This document shows positions 17,476 through 25,670 of a DNA stretch of 64,000 nt, piece after piece; position 1 is the stretch's first letter; each line of letters opens with the position of its first letter. This DNA is from Photobacterium angustum (GTDB taxonomy: Bacteria > Pseudomonadota > Gammaproteobacteria > Enterobacterales > Vibrionaceae). A program made the position numbers and the translations under genes. The notes under the pieces were generated by a model. It did not search any database, was not told the origin of the DNA, and saw nothing but the letters and a program-made list of their open reading frames with translations. The DNA is taken from NCBI RefSeq assembly GCF_003026365.1, contig NZ_PYOM01000006.1, positions 62,001 to 126,000 of the forward strand, written 5' to 3'.

Positions 17476-20031
17476 ATGATTCGATTTAACCTTTGTGCAG
17501 CAGGAATATCCCTTGCACTGTCTGGCGCTGCTTTCGCGGCACCTACGGCACCAAGCATTGATCTGTATGGTTCTAACAACCTTCAGTTCTCTAAAATTGA
17601 GCTAGCAATGGAAACAACATCTGGCTATAACGACATGGTTAAATACCATGACAAAGCTAAGATTAATGTGAAATTTAACCAATGGAGTGGTAAATCAGGC
17701 GATACTTACAACATCTATTTTGATGGTGAAAAGGTAGCATCTGGTCCAATCAAAGGTAGTCAAACCACAGCTTCTTTTGAGTATGAGCAAGGCGGCTTGT
17801 ATCAAATGGAAATCGAAGCGTGTGACGAAACAGGATGTGCGAAAAGCGCGCCAGCACAAATCACTATTGCAGATACAGATGGTTCACACTTACCTCCTCT
17901 AGCAATGAATGTTGACCCAAACAACAAATCATATGATACCGACCCAAGTGTAGTGATGGGTACGTATTTCGTTGAGTGGGGTATCTATGGTCGTGAATAT
18001 ACAGTAGATAACATTCCTGCAGACAACTTGACCCATATTCTTTATGGCTTCATCCCAATTTGTGGTCCAAACGAGTCTGTGAAATCGGTAGGTGGTAATA
18101 GCTTCAACGCATTACAAACTGCGTGTAAAGGTGTTGATGATTACGAAGTTGTTATCCATGACCCATGGGCTGCATTCCAAAAGAGCTTTAAGCAAGCAGG
18201 TCATGAATATAGCACACCTATCAAGGGTAACTATGCAATGCTAATGGCATTGAAACAGCGTAACCCTGATCTGAAAATTATCCCGTCAATCGGTGGTTGG
18301 ACATTGTCTGACCCATTCTTTGATTTTGTAGATAAAGCAAACCGTGACACATTTGTTGCATCTGTTGAGAAATTCCTAAAAACGTGGAAATTCTACGACG
18401 GTGTTGATATTGACTGGGAATTCCCTGGTGGCGGCGGTGCTGCAGCAGATCGCGGTGATGCGGTTAAAGATGGCCCTGCTTACATTGCTTTAATGCGTGA
18501 ACTACGTGCGATGCTTGATAAGCTAGAAGCTGATACAGGTCGTACTTATGAGCTAACATCAGCAATCGGTGTTGGTTACGATAAGATTGAAGACGTTGAT
18601 TATGGCGAAGCTATCCAATACATGGATTACATCTTCGCAATGACATACGACTTCTACGGCGGTTGGAACAACGTTCCTGGTCACCAAACAGCACTTTACT
18701 GTGGTAACTTCATGCGTCCTGGTCAGTGTGACGGTACTGGTCTAGATGAAAATGGCGAACCATACAAAGGGCCAGCATACACGTCTGATATTGGTATTCA
18801 GTTACTGCTAGATCAGGGCGTTCCTGCTAACAAACTGGTTCTTGGTGCTGCAATGTATGGTCGTGGTTGGACGGGTGTAACACCTGATACACTAACAGAC
18901 CCAACAGATCCAATGACAGGTACAGGTACTGGCAAACTGACGGGCAGCAAAGCTCAAGGTGTTTGGGAAGACGGTGTTATTGATTACAAAGGCATTAAAT
19001 CATACATGCTTGGTGCTAACAGCCAAGGTATCAATGGCTTTGAATATGGTTACGACGAGCAAGCAGAAGCACCGTATGTGTGGAATCGTTCAACAGGTGA
19101 CTTGATCACATTTGATGATGAGCGTTCTGTTAAAGCTAAAGGTAACTACGTTAAATCACTTGGTCTTGCTGGTTTATTCTCATGGGAAATTGATGCGGAT
19201 AACGGTGATATCCTAAATGCAATGCATGAAGGTGTATCGGGCGCAGTGATTGATAAACCAAACAAAGCTCCAACAGCAGCAGCTGGCGCAGATCAAACTG
19301 TTTCAGGTCCTGCATCTGTAGCGCTTGATGGTTCAAGCTCGAAAGATTCAGATGGTAGCATTGTTAGCTATGCTTGGGAGCAAGTATCAGGTACTGCGGT
19401 AGCATTAACTGGTGCTGATTCTGCTACAGCAAGTTTTGCAGCTGCAGAGGTAGTAGAAGCTGAGCAATTAACGTTCAAACTAACAGTGACAGATAACAAA
19501 GGTGCATCGGCATCAGATACTGTTGTTGTCACTGTAAACCCTAAAGATGTTGTCGTACCACCAACAAACACGGCTCCAGTAGCAAGTGTAACTGCACCAC
19601 AATCAGCGAACGCTGGCGATGTAGTTGTTGTTGATGCATCAGCTTCTTCTGATGCAGATGCGGGTGATACGCTAACGTTTGATTGGACATTACCAGCTGG
19701 CGTTAATGCAACAGTTAATGGTTCACAAGTACTATTTACTGCGGCTGAGTACACGCAAGACACTAACTTAGTCTTTACTGTAACGGTATCTGATGGTGAA
19801 GCAAGCTCAAGCGCTTCAGCGACAGTTGTTGTTGCTAAACATACAACGGTAGAGCCACCTGTTGATACATGTGATAACGCATGGGATGCAGCAACAGTTT
19901 ACACTGGCGGCGACCAAGCGACTAAAGATGGTAAGGTTTGGGAAGCTAAGTGGTGGACACGTGGCGAAGACCCTGCGAAATCTGGTCAATGGGGTGTATG
20001 GAAAGAAGTTGGCGTAGCTAACTGTCAATAA
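17476..20031 (+). CDS. chiA: Secreted GH18 chitinase with PKD-like and chitin-binding domains
   Basis: An 851-residue secreted endochitinase of the Serratia ChiA type. Residues 1-21 are a signal peptide cut near AFA-APT. A ChitinaseA_N Ig-like domain covers about 22-135. The GH18 barrel covers about 155-580, with the SIGGWTLSDP strand and the catalytic DGVDIDWEF, general acid Glu315. Two Ig-like PKD or cadherin-like modules follow at about 596-690 and 696-788. The C-terminal 55 residues (CDNAWDAATVYTGGD, WEAKWWT) are a CBM5/12 chitin-binding module. Codon use is more GC-rich and ordered than its neighbours, as expected for a highly expressed exoenzyme. Terminator at 20104-20138. Confidence 0.96.
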   Translation: MIRFNLCAAGISLALSGAAFAAPTAPSIDLYGSNNLQFSKIELAMETTSGYNDMVKYHDKAKINVKFNQWSGKSGDTYNIYFDGEKVASGPIKGSQTTASFEYEQGGLYQMEIEACDETGCAKSAPAQITIADTDGSHLPPLAMNVDPNNKSYDTDPSVVMGTYFVEWGIYGREYTVDNIPADNLTHILYGFIPICGPNESVKSVGGNSFNALQTACKGVDDYEVVIHDPWAAFQKSFKQAGHEYSTPIKGNYAMLMALKQRNPDLKIIPSIGGWTLSDPFFDFVDKANRDTFVASVEKFLKTWKFYDGVDIDWEFPGGGGAAADRGDAVKDGPAYIALMRELRAMLDKLEADTGRTYELTSAIGVGYDKIEDVDYGEAIQYMDYIFAMTYDFYGGWNNVPGHQTALYCGNFMRPGQCDGTGLDENGEPYKGPAYTSDIGIQLLLDQGVPANKLVLGAAMYGRGWTGVTPDTLTDPTDPMTGTGTGKLTGSKAQGVWEDGVIDYKGIKSYMLGANSQGINGFEYGYDEQAEAPYVWNRSTGDLITFDDERSVKAKGNYVKSLGLAGLFSWEIDADNGDILNAMHEGVSGAVIDKPNKAPTAAAGADQTVSGPASVALDGSSSKDSDGSIVSYAWEQVSGTAVALTGADSATASFAAAEVVEAEQLTFKLTVTDNKGASASDTVVVTVNPKDVVVPPTNTAPVASVTAPQSANAGDVVVVDASASSDADAGDTLTFDWTLPAGVNATVNGSQVLFTAAEYTQDTNLVFTVTVSDGEASSSASATVVVAKHTTVEPPVDTCDNAWDAATVYTGGDQATKDGKVWEAKWWTRGEDPAKSGQWGVWKEVGVANCQ

Positions 20032-20103
20032 GCGTAAAATTAATGAGCTGGTAATAGTGCAGTAACCTATTCATCAGCCATTACAACATGCTTTAGTAAT
20101 CAT

Positions 20104-20138
20104 CCCTTGAGACGTAATCAGTCTCAGGGGATTTTTTT
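20104..20138 (+). terminator. Rho-independent terminator after the chitinase
   Basis: CCCTTGAGAC pairs with GTCTCAGGGG (one wobble) around a 7-nt loop, followed by a run of seven T. Confidence 0.92.
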
Positions 20139-20215
20139 ATTGAGCGGATAAAAAAGGCGCTAAGCATTAAGCAAAGCGCCATTAAAGTATTGATTACATT
20201 ATGTTAGATAATGTA

Positions 20216-20638
20216 TTAACGGCTAAGGAATGCGTAGCCAGTTGTAAATGCTGCTTCTTGGAATTGACGTAAACCGGTATCACGGAAATCAATCGCCATT
20301 GGATTACGTTTTAGCTTTTGCTTAATGTCAGCATTGGTCATGAAGTTAACATCAACATCTGGAATAAGCTGGATAGCCGATTCTAATTTAAAGCCTACTG
20401 CGCTACCTGCAAACTTGCCACGCGTTTCACGGTTACGGATCACAACCTTATCTACTTGGTAATCATCCAGTAGTTTTTTAAATGCGAATTGGAAATCACG
20501 CATTTGTTGGTTATCTAGAGAATCTTCCATGATGAACTTTTGTGTACGACATTGTGGAATATCGAACATGCCATTTTGAAGTGAAAGAAGGCAAATAACC
20601 GCTTCGTTACTACGTAGTTCAACAGCACAAATTTTCAT
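20216..20638 (-). CDS. DUF3010 family protein
   Basis: A 140-residue cytoplasmic protein recognised as the DUF3010 family of Vibrionaceae and relatives. The N-terminus MKICAVELRSNEAVICLL resembles the first strand of an RNase-H/RuvC-like fold, and VDKVVIRNRETRGKFAGSAV supplies conserved charged residues, but no catalytic activity is known. It is monocistronic on the minus strand, convergent with the chitinase. Function unknown. Confidence 0.82.
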   Translation of the reverse strand: MKICAVELRSNEAVICLLSLQNGMFDIPQCRTQKFIMEDSLDNQQMRDFQFAFKKLLDDYQVDKVVIRNRETRGKFAGSAVGFKLESAIQLIPDVDVNFMTNADIKQKLKRNPMAIDFRDTGLRQFQEAAFTTGYAFLSR

Positions 20639-20937
20639 GTTAACACCTGAATCTGAATATTTTGGCGGTTATTGTAGGCGAAAAAGTGATTCGCTGTTAG
20701 TACCGATTGCATTTTTCTTATGCCTTTCTATCCAGACGAAGGTTAATAAAATATCGATAAATTAAATAAGGATAATAAAACCAGAAAACTGTTCCATATT
20801 TCTATATTTATGACGTTTTAATCAGTGTAATTGCACCGATAATGGTGAAATAGGGAAGGGAAAAATCGCATTTATTCTGTTTTTAGTTACGGTTCTTTTT
20901 AGCAAACTGAGTATAGTTTCTAGAGAGGAGAATCGTT

Positions 20938-21075
20938 ATGACTATAACGAATGTGATGTCGCAGTTTTACCTTCAACGTCTTAATGATACTGAAAATAAA
21001 GAAGAATATGATGCGATAACCAAAATGCTTACGTTATGTAACTGGGTACCACGTGTTCAAGATGAAGAAGAATAA
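20938..21075 (+). CDS. Putative 45-residue small protein
   Basis: The ORF begins MTITNVMSQFYLQRLND and ends in VQDEEE. GAGAGGAG lies 6 nt before the ATG, a strong ribosome-binding site, and a perfect terminator follows 13 bp after the stop. One Cys-Asn-Trp in the middle. Acidic, no signal or membrane segment. Flanking signals make it credible as an expressed gene; no family recognised. Confidence 0.65.
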   Translation: MTITNVMSQFYLQRLNDTENKEEYDAITKMLTLCNWVPRVQDEEE

Positions 21076-21088
21076 GTATGTAGTTAGA

Positions 21089-21121
21089 AACCGCCAATAA
21101 AAAGAACGATATTGGCGGTTT
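21089..21121. terminator. Bidirectional terminator
   Basis: AACCGCCAATA pairs with TATTGGCGGTT around a 10-nt loop, between the 45-residue ORF and the convergent minus-strand gene. Confidence 0.85.
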
Positions 21122-21135
21122 AAATTCAATTCGTA

Positions 21136-21486
21136 TTAGCTACGTTTTGCAGGTGTGTACGAACGACCTGCGGCTTGATACGTTTCTTTATCGTTAATTT
21201 CAAAGGTCGTGTAGAAGAACCATGCAATGAAGCGCATCAGCTCATCATTAGCATTCATTACCCACTCGGCAAATTCTTCTTCTTCGCCTTGGTCGTTTTC
21301 TTGGGTGAAAACGTGGTAAATACGCTGTTGTCCGTCGATTTCAGCAAGACTAAAGTGACCAATCATTGCTGCTGCTGTTTCTGCAATTTCAGGCTCATCG
21401 TTGTCTTTTAACGCATTTAGGATCGCTGAAACGCTATCGAGTGCTGCCAATTCTTTTACTAAAATCTCAAATTCTTCTTGTTGCAT
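21136..21486 (-). CDS. Conserved hypothetical acidic protein
   Basis: A 116-residue cytoplasmic acidic protein, mostly helical (MQQEEFEILVKELAALDSVS), with a cluster of five glutamates in NDQGEEEEFAEW. The first half resembles a HEAT-like helical pair, but the match is weak. The start has a weak Shine-Dalgarno (AGAGATATT). It is separated from the YgjP-like gene by 86 bp on the same strand. No family was recognised; it looks like a lineage-specific gene. Confidence 0.7.
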   Translation of the reverse strand: MQQEEFEILVKELAALDSVSAILNALKDNDEPEIAETAAAMIGHFSLAEIDGQQRIYHVFTQENDQGEEEEFAEWVMNANDELMRFIAWFFYTTFEINDKETYQAAGRSYTPAKRS

Positions 21487-21572
21487 GCTTAATATCTCTG
21501 TGACGTTTTCCGCTATTGTAATCGTAATTAAATCGACGACCTAATTTTTCCATAGAAAGAGGGATTATGGCC

Positions 21573-22094
21573 TTAATTGTTTTTCGGTTGAGTATAAATT
21601 GGGCCTAATAGTTCGAGTTGGGTCAGGTACATACGCATATCGAATTCTAATTGATGATAGCAAGGTTCCATGTGACAACATAATGCATAGAATGCTTTAT
21701 TGTGTTCCTTCTCTCGTAAGTGTGCCAATTCATGAACTACTATCATACGCAGGAATTCAAGTGGCGCTGATTTAAAGACGGAGGCAATACGGATTTCATG
21801 CTTGGCTTTTAGTTTACTTCCATGGACGCGCGAGATGAAGGTATGTAGACCTAGTGCGTGATTAATAACGTTGATCTTATTATCGTAAGCCACTTTACTG
21901 ATCGGAGCTGATTTTTTCAGATAGGCATTTTTAAGCTCAACGACATAATCATACAGTGCTTTTTCTGTTTTGATGTTATGTGGCGTCGGGTAGCGCTTTA
22001 AGAGCAGTGTCTTGAGCGTATCATTATCGATAAGCTGTTGTACTTGCTCAGTAAGATGAGTTGGGTAACCCTGTAGATATTTTAGTGGCTGCAT
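21573..22094 (-). CDS. YgjP-like (DUF45/WLM) zinc metallopeptidase
   Basis: A 173-residue putative zinc peptidase. HELAHLREKEHNKAFY near residues 115-130 holds the HExxH with a downstream third histidine, the arrangement of the YgjP/DUF45 family. No signal peptide or membrane helix, so it is cytoplasmic. Family members are short like this and of unknown substrate. The ATG has only TTATGCAG context with weak Shine-Dalgarno; no better start is visible. Confidence 0.87.
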   Translation of the reverse strand: MQPLKYLQGYPTHLTEQVQQLIDNDTLKTLLLKRYPTPHNIKTEKALYDYVVELKNAYLKKSAPISKVAYDNKINVINHALGLHTFISRVHGSKLKAKHEIRIASVFKSAPLEFLRMIVVHELAHLREKEHNKAFYALCCHMEPCYHQLEFDMRMYLTQLELLGPIYTQPKNN

Positions 22095-22223
22095 AACGTG
22101 ACAAAATAGATAAAACGGTCATGCTATAAGTTGATCGCATTTGAGGCAAATAAAATATCTACTAGATGTAATTATATCTATAATATCAAAGTGATATCTT
22201 AATCGTTTTAGAAGGCTCTCTGT

Positions 22224-22676
22224 ATGTCATTGCGTGTCCCACCTCCAATATTATTGTTATTATCCGTGTTAGCTATGTACTTACTTTCTCGCTTTTATCC
22301 GATTCTAACCATTGACTTTAGTGGTAAGAGTTTACTGGTTTCGGTGTTGTGTTTTATTGGTGTTATTCCGGGATTTACAGCAATAATTGCGTTTGCAAAG
22401 GCCAATACAACGATTGATCCCCGCTATCCACAAAAAACATCACGGTTGGTGACGACCGGTATTTATCGTTTTACCCGTAACCCAATGTATATAGGTTTAG
22501 TTTTTTTCCTATTAGCCGCTGCTTTTTATTTTTCCGCGCTGAGTTGCTTTGTGATCGTGCCTATTTTTATATGGGTGATGAATAATTTTCAAATAGAGCC
22601 AGAAGAAGAGGTATTACTCGCTATGTTTGGTGATGAATATTTGCAATATTGCAGAAATGTTCGTCGTTGGTGTTAA
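22224..22676 (+). CDS. Isoprenylcysteine carboxyl methyltransferase-like membrane protein
   Basis: A 150-residue inner-membrane protein with about four hydrophobic segments (7-25, 38-58, 88-103, 106-118). The ICMT/phospholipid-methyltransferase signature is visible in LVTTGIYRFTRNPMYIGL (residues 71-88) and the C-terminal EPEEEVLLAMFGDEYLQYC. The reaction is probably S-adenosylmethionine-dependent methylation of a lipid or membrane-bound thiol. It is 138 bp upstream of mogA on the same strand, but no functional link is evident. Confidence 0.88.
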   Translation: MSLRVPPPILLLLSVLAMYLLSRFYPILTIDFSGKSLLVSVLCFIGVIPGFTAIIAFAKANTTIDPRYPQKTSRLVTTGIYRFTRNPMYIGLVFFLLAAAFYFSALSCFVIVPIFIWVMNNFQIEPEEEVLLAMFGDEYLQYCRNVRRWC

Positions 22677-22814
22677 TGCGTTAGATTATATTAATTGAGA
22701 ATAGAGAGTGTAAGAAAAATAACGGTTTACCTCGACGTTATTTTCCTTACACTTGCGATCACGTTAGTTTATTACTTAGTAATAAAGAGACAAAAGAAAA
22801 CTGAGGGGAAACAA

Positions 22815-23348
22815 ATGAGCAAAGCGAAAATTGGTATTGTTACGGTAAGTGATCGCGCAAGTGCAGGCATTTATGAAGACATTTCAGGCCAAGCGATTAT
22901 CGATACGCTAAATGATTATTTAACCTCAGAGTGGGAGCCTGTTTATAAGGTGATCCCTGATGAGCAAGATGTGATTGAAGCTACACTTATTGCAATGGCA
23001 GATGTGGAAAACTGTAGCCTTATTGTTACAACAGGTGGCACAGGCCCAGCTAAGCGTGACGTAACGCCTGAAGCGACTGAAGCGGTTTGCGATCGTATGA
23101 TGCCTGGTTTTGGTGAATTGATGCGTGCTGAATCACTTAAGTTTGTACCAACTGCGATATTGTCTCGCCAAACTGCGGGTTTACGTGGCGATAGCTTAAT
23201 TGTTAATTTACCAGGTAAGCCTAAATCGATTCGTGAATGCTTAGATGCTGTTTTTCCTGCGATTCCATACTGTATTGATTTAATGGATGGCCCATTCTTA
23301 GAATGTGATGAAGCCGTGATAAAGCCTTTTAGACCAAAGCAGAAGTAA
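22815..23348 (+). CDS. mogA: Molybdopterin adenylyltransferase
   Basis: MogA activates molybdopterin by adenylylation before molybdenum insertion, in the cytoplasm. The protein is 177 residues from ATG 22815 (MSKAKIGIVTVSDRASAG); the frame is open 40 codons further upstream but that extension is hydrophobic and unlike the family, and GAGGGGA lies before 22815. Signatures: TTGGTGPAKRDVTPEAT and the C-terminal NLPGKPKSI. A terminator follows at 23366-23392. No other moa or mod genes are in the window. Confidence 0.95.
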   Translation: MSKAKIGIVTVSDRASAGIYEDISGQAIIDTLNDYLTSEWEPVYKVIPDEQDVIEATLIAMADVENCSLIVTTGGTGPAKRDVTPEATEAVCDRMMPGFGELMRAESLKFVPTAILSRQTAGLRGDSLIVNLPGKPKSIRECLDAVFPAIPYCIDLMDGPFLECDEAVIKPFRPKQK

Positions 23349-23365
23349 TACAGTGCTATAAATAG

Positions 23366-23392
23366 AAAAGTAACCTTATGGTTACTTTTTTA
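23366..23392 (+). terminator. Terminator after mogA
   Basis: AAAAGTAACC pairs with GGTTACTTTT around a TTAT loop, with a T-run. Confidence 0.9.
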
Positions 23393-23779
23393 TTTAGTAA
23401 TACTCAAAATAGCAATGTATATATATACAGTTGTATTTGTTTTCATATCTTTCTATTGTTATTTTTGTGTAAATGAAATTAGTACTTGCTCACGAAATTA
23501 AGCATAATATAAATATCAATTCCAAAATTATTTATTCATATTTTCAAAACTGAAATTCAAAAAAAACACATCAAATTTAAAATCATTTAAAAACATATGG
23601 TTAGTAATTTTTTTGTTTTTGAATATATTCTTAAACTTATATTTGATGCCTTTTTGAACAGTATTTGAGTTTATATTAATCATTTGTTTTTCAATTGCTA
23701 TTATAATATTCTATGCAACCAAAGAGAAACATCTCTGATATTTATTACACATACTGTGTATTTATCCATTATATAAATA
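23393..23779. other. AT-rich non-coding region
   Basis: About 390 bp of extreme AT content with no credible ORF or RNA. It may hold the promoter for the small membrane protein at 23818. Confidence 0.4.
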
Positions 23780-23802
23780 AAAAACCATGTTTTATGGTTT
23801 TT
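23780..23802 (+). terminator. Terminator-like hairpin just upstream of a membrane-protein gene
   Basis: AAAAACCAT pairs with ATGGTTTTT around a GTTTT loop. It lies only 15 bp before the ATG at 23818, so it would act as an attenuator or mask the leader if transcribed from upstream. Confidence 0.55.
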
Positions 23803-23817
23803 AAAGCAGGCTCGAAT

Positions 23818-24096
23818 ATGGATGTTAAACAAAGCTGGGGTTTTATTTCAATTTCAATTGGCGTTGTATCGCTATTATGGGCAAGTATTTCTTTAAGTGG
23901 TATGGTCGGACAAGAGCATGTACTGATGGAAATGGGATCATATATTCATGCGAGCAGCACTAATTTTCCAAATTCAAATTATGCAGAAAAAGTTTTAGCC
24001 GCTGAACGTCATAAAAACTTTGTGGTGTTATTAACAGGTCTTGTTATGGCATTGATCGGCTCGATCATGGTTAAAGGACGATTTAACAAGTTTTAA
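23818..24096 (+). CDS. Small two-helix membrane protein
   Basis: About 92 residues from ATG 23818 (MDVKQSWGF); the frame is open further upstream but that part overlaps a hairpin and lacks coding character. Two transmembrane helices are evident (about 6-28 and 69-87) with a 40-residue loop rich in Asn, Ser and charged residues. Both termini are probably cytoplasmic, the second ending VKGRFNKF. No family recognised. Confidence 0.65.
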   Translation: MDVKQSWGFISISIGVVSLLWASISLSGMVGQEHVLMEMGSYIHASSTNFPNSNYAEKVLAAERHKNFVVLLTGLVMALIGSIMVKGRFNKF

Positions 24097-24115
24097 ATTA
24101 CTTTTTCTTAAGAGA

Positions 24116-24158
24116 TATACCGCAACTATGCATGTTAAAAGTACATTGTTGCGGTATA
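24116..24158. repeat. Inverted repeat between convergent genes
   Basis: TATACCGCAAC pairs with GTTGCGGTATA over 11 bp with a 21-nt loop. Without a T-run it is a weak terminator, but its place between convergent stops suggests that role. Confidence 0.5.
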
Positions 24159-24168
24159 TAAACCGATA

Positions 24169-24657
24169 TTACTGTGCAGATTGTGGTGTTACGTCTTTGG
24201 GTACGTAAGCTTTTGTTCCCCAAAGAGGCACAGTTGATAAGCTATGCTTGTAGCTGCCTGATGTTTCTTTTGTTGAGTATGATAAATACATCAAAGTTTC
24301 AGAAGCAGGATCATAAATACGACGAATCTTCATAGTTTTGAAGAAAATACTTTTCGACTTTTTAAATACCACTTCACCCGATTTTGATTTATCTATTTTT
24401 GCAATCATATCAGGTGTGATTTCACCTGTTTGACGACATGAAATCGATGAATCGGATGGATCCGCTAAGCTTAAATCTGCCTCAATACTTGCTATATGAC
24501 AGGTAACACCTGGCACTAAGGGGTCGACTAAAGTATTTAATTTAATATCTTTGGTGGTAAATACCCCTAGTGATACATCGCCAACTTCATTATCCGAACA
24601 ACCACTTGTTAATAGCGCTGATGCTACCAGTCCTGCAGCCATTATGGCTTTTCTCAT
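24169..24657 (-). CDS. creA: CreA family protein, lipoprotein form
   Basis: A 162-residue exported protein. The conserved CreA features are present: VPGVTCHIA, DSSISCRQTGEI, GEVVFKKSKSIFFKTMKIRRIYD and the SYSTKETSGSYKHSLSTVPLW end. Unlike E. coli CreA, the signal ends in the lipobox LLTSGC (Cys20), so this form is lipid-anchored. The two later cysteines may form a disulfide. CreA function is unknown. No creBCD genes are adjacent. Confidence 0.9.
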   Translation of the reverse strand: MRKAIMAAGLVASALLTSGCSDNEVGDVSLGVFTTKDIKLNTLVDPLVPGVTCHIASIEADLSLADPSDSSISCRQTGEITPDMIAKIDKSKSGEVVFKKSKSIFFKTMKIRRIYDPASETLMYLSYSTKETSGSYKHSLSTVPLWGTKAYVPKDVTPQSAQ

Positions 24658-24802
24658 TATTCTCTCCTTGGTCTATTCGCTGTAATCGATATGTTTTTAT
24701 TTACGACAGATCGAATACATAGGTTTATACGTGAAAAATGTCTTATTTTCACTAAACGTTTGATATTGAGACCACATCTTAAGGTTTTGCTATTTTTAGG
24801 GC

Positions 24803-24835
24803 AAAAAAAACCGAGATACGGCTTGAGTAACTCGG
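24803..24835 (-). terminator. Orphan minus-strand terminator, possible sRNA 3' end
   Basis: On the minus strand CCGAG-T-TAC pairs with GTA-T-CTCGG around a 7-nt loop and runs into eight T. No ORF ends here on that strand, so it probably closes a non-coding transcript starting between 24860 and 25100. Confidence 0.6.
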
Positions 24836-25157
24836 ATAAGTGGCGCTACAAGGCTCCAAATTAAAAACATTTGTTAGAGGGAATGCATGAAAATCGAACA
24901 ATGTTAGTCATTGTTGATAGTTGTACGAAAAAAAAATAAGAAAAGTTTAAATTTATTTTTATTTGATTATCTGTTTGTTTATTAAGTGTTTTGTAGGGTT
25001 AGGGGAGGGCTTGTTAGATTTAAAAAATGTTATACTTATAACGTTTTTTCAAAATTGTGCTTTTCAGAATGAATAAATACACATAGGATAAATGTAACGG
25101 TATTGTTACAGGGAAATTTGTTAGGGACTTCACAGTTACTGTCTATGGGAGGATATT
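24836..25157. other. Intergenic region with an orphan terminator at its left edge
   Basis: About 320 bp without a credible protein gene. A 7-bp palindrome (AACAATG and CATTGTT with 5-nt spacer) lies near 24897-24915. The region should include the promoter of the gene at 25158 and possibly that of a minus-strand sRNA; neither is sharply defined. Confidence 0.35.
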
Positions 25158-25493
25158 ATGTCGAATATTCTTACTTTTCCAGTAAAAGAACAACCGAGAG
25201 AACGGACACCTTTAGAAACCATTGTTGAGCAGGAACTGCTTGATTTAAATGCTGATCAATACATGATTGATGTCGTTTTAGAGCGAATGGAGAAATTTTT
25301 GGCTCTAGCATCTTTTGAGTTTGATTTAAAAATGAAGGTATCAAAGGAATGTTTAGATGAAATGCACGAGAACGTATTTCCTGCTATATCGGAAATGCAA
25401 GCGTCAGTTCGTGACAACATGAATGAAATTCTGACAGAACGTGTATTACATGAGATCCGTCTTTATAATCTTGAAATGCAAGCAGTAAGATAA
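25158..25493 (+). CDS. Conserved hypothetical helical protein
   Basis: A 111-residue cytoplasmic protein, nearly all helix, beginning MSNILTFPVKEQPRERTPLE. Heptad-like hydrophobic spacing runs from about 50 to 105. GGGAGGATATT gives a strong ribosome-binding site. It has its own terminator at 25555-25585. It resembles short proteins restricted to Vibrionaceae; no function recognised. Confidence 0.75.
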   Translation: MSNILTFPVKEQPRERTPLETIVEQELLDLNADQYMIDVVLERMEKFLALASFEFDLKMKVSKECLDEMHENVFPAISEMQASVRDNMNEILTERVLHEIRLYNLEMQAVR

Positions 25494-25554
25494 TATATCC
25501 ATTTTTTGAGTATCTACTTTGTTACAGATAGCGTTTATAAATAATCTACCGTCA

Positions 25555-25585
25555 TAAAGCCACTTTAAACAGTGGCTTTATTTTT
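25555..25585 (+). terminator. Rho-independent terminator
   Basis: AAAGCCACT pairs with AGTGGCTTT around TTAAAC, then ATTTTT. Confidence 0.9.
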
Positions 25586-25670
25586 GTCATTAAAACGGCA
25601 ATAGATTGAAACCCTTTCGTCATTTATCCTTTTTATACTGACACCAAATTCTGTGATTTGCGGTGAAAGT

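Noticed and set aside
19368-19763. Antisense 131-codon ORF in the chitinase
   Set aside because: Ser/Thr/Val/Ala-rich shadow of the PKD-like domains.
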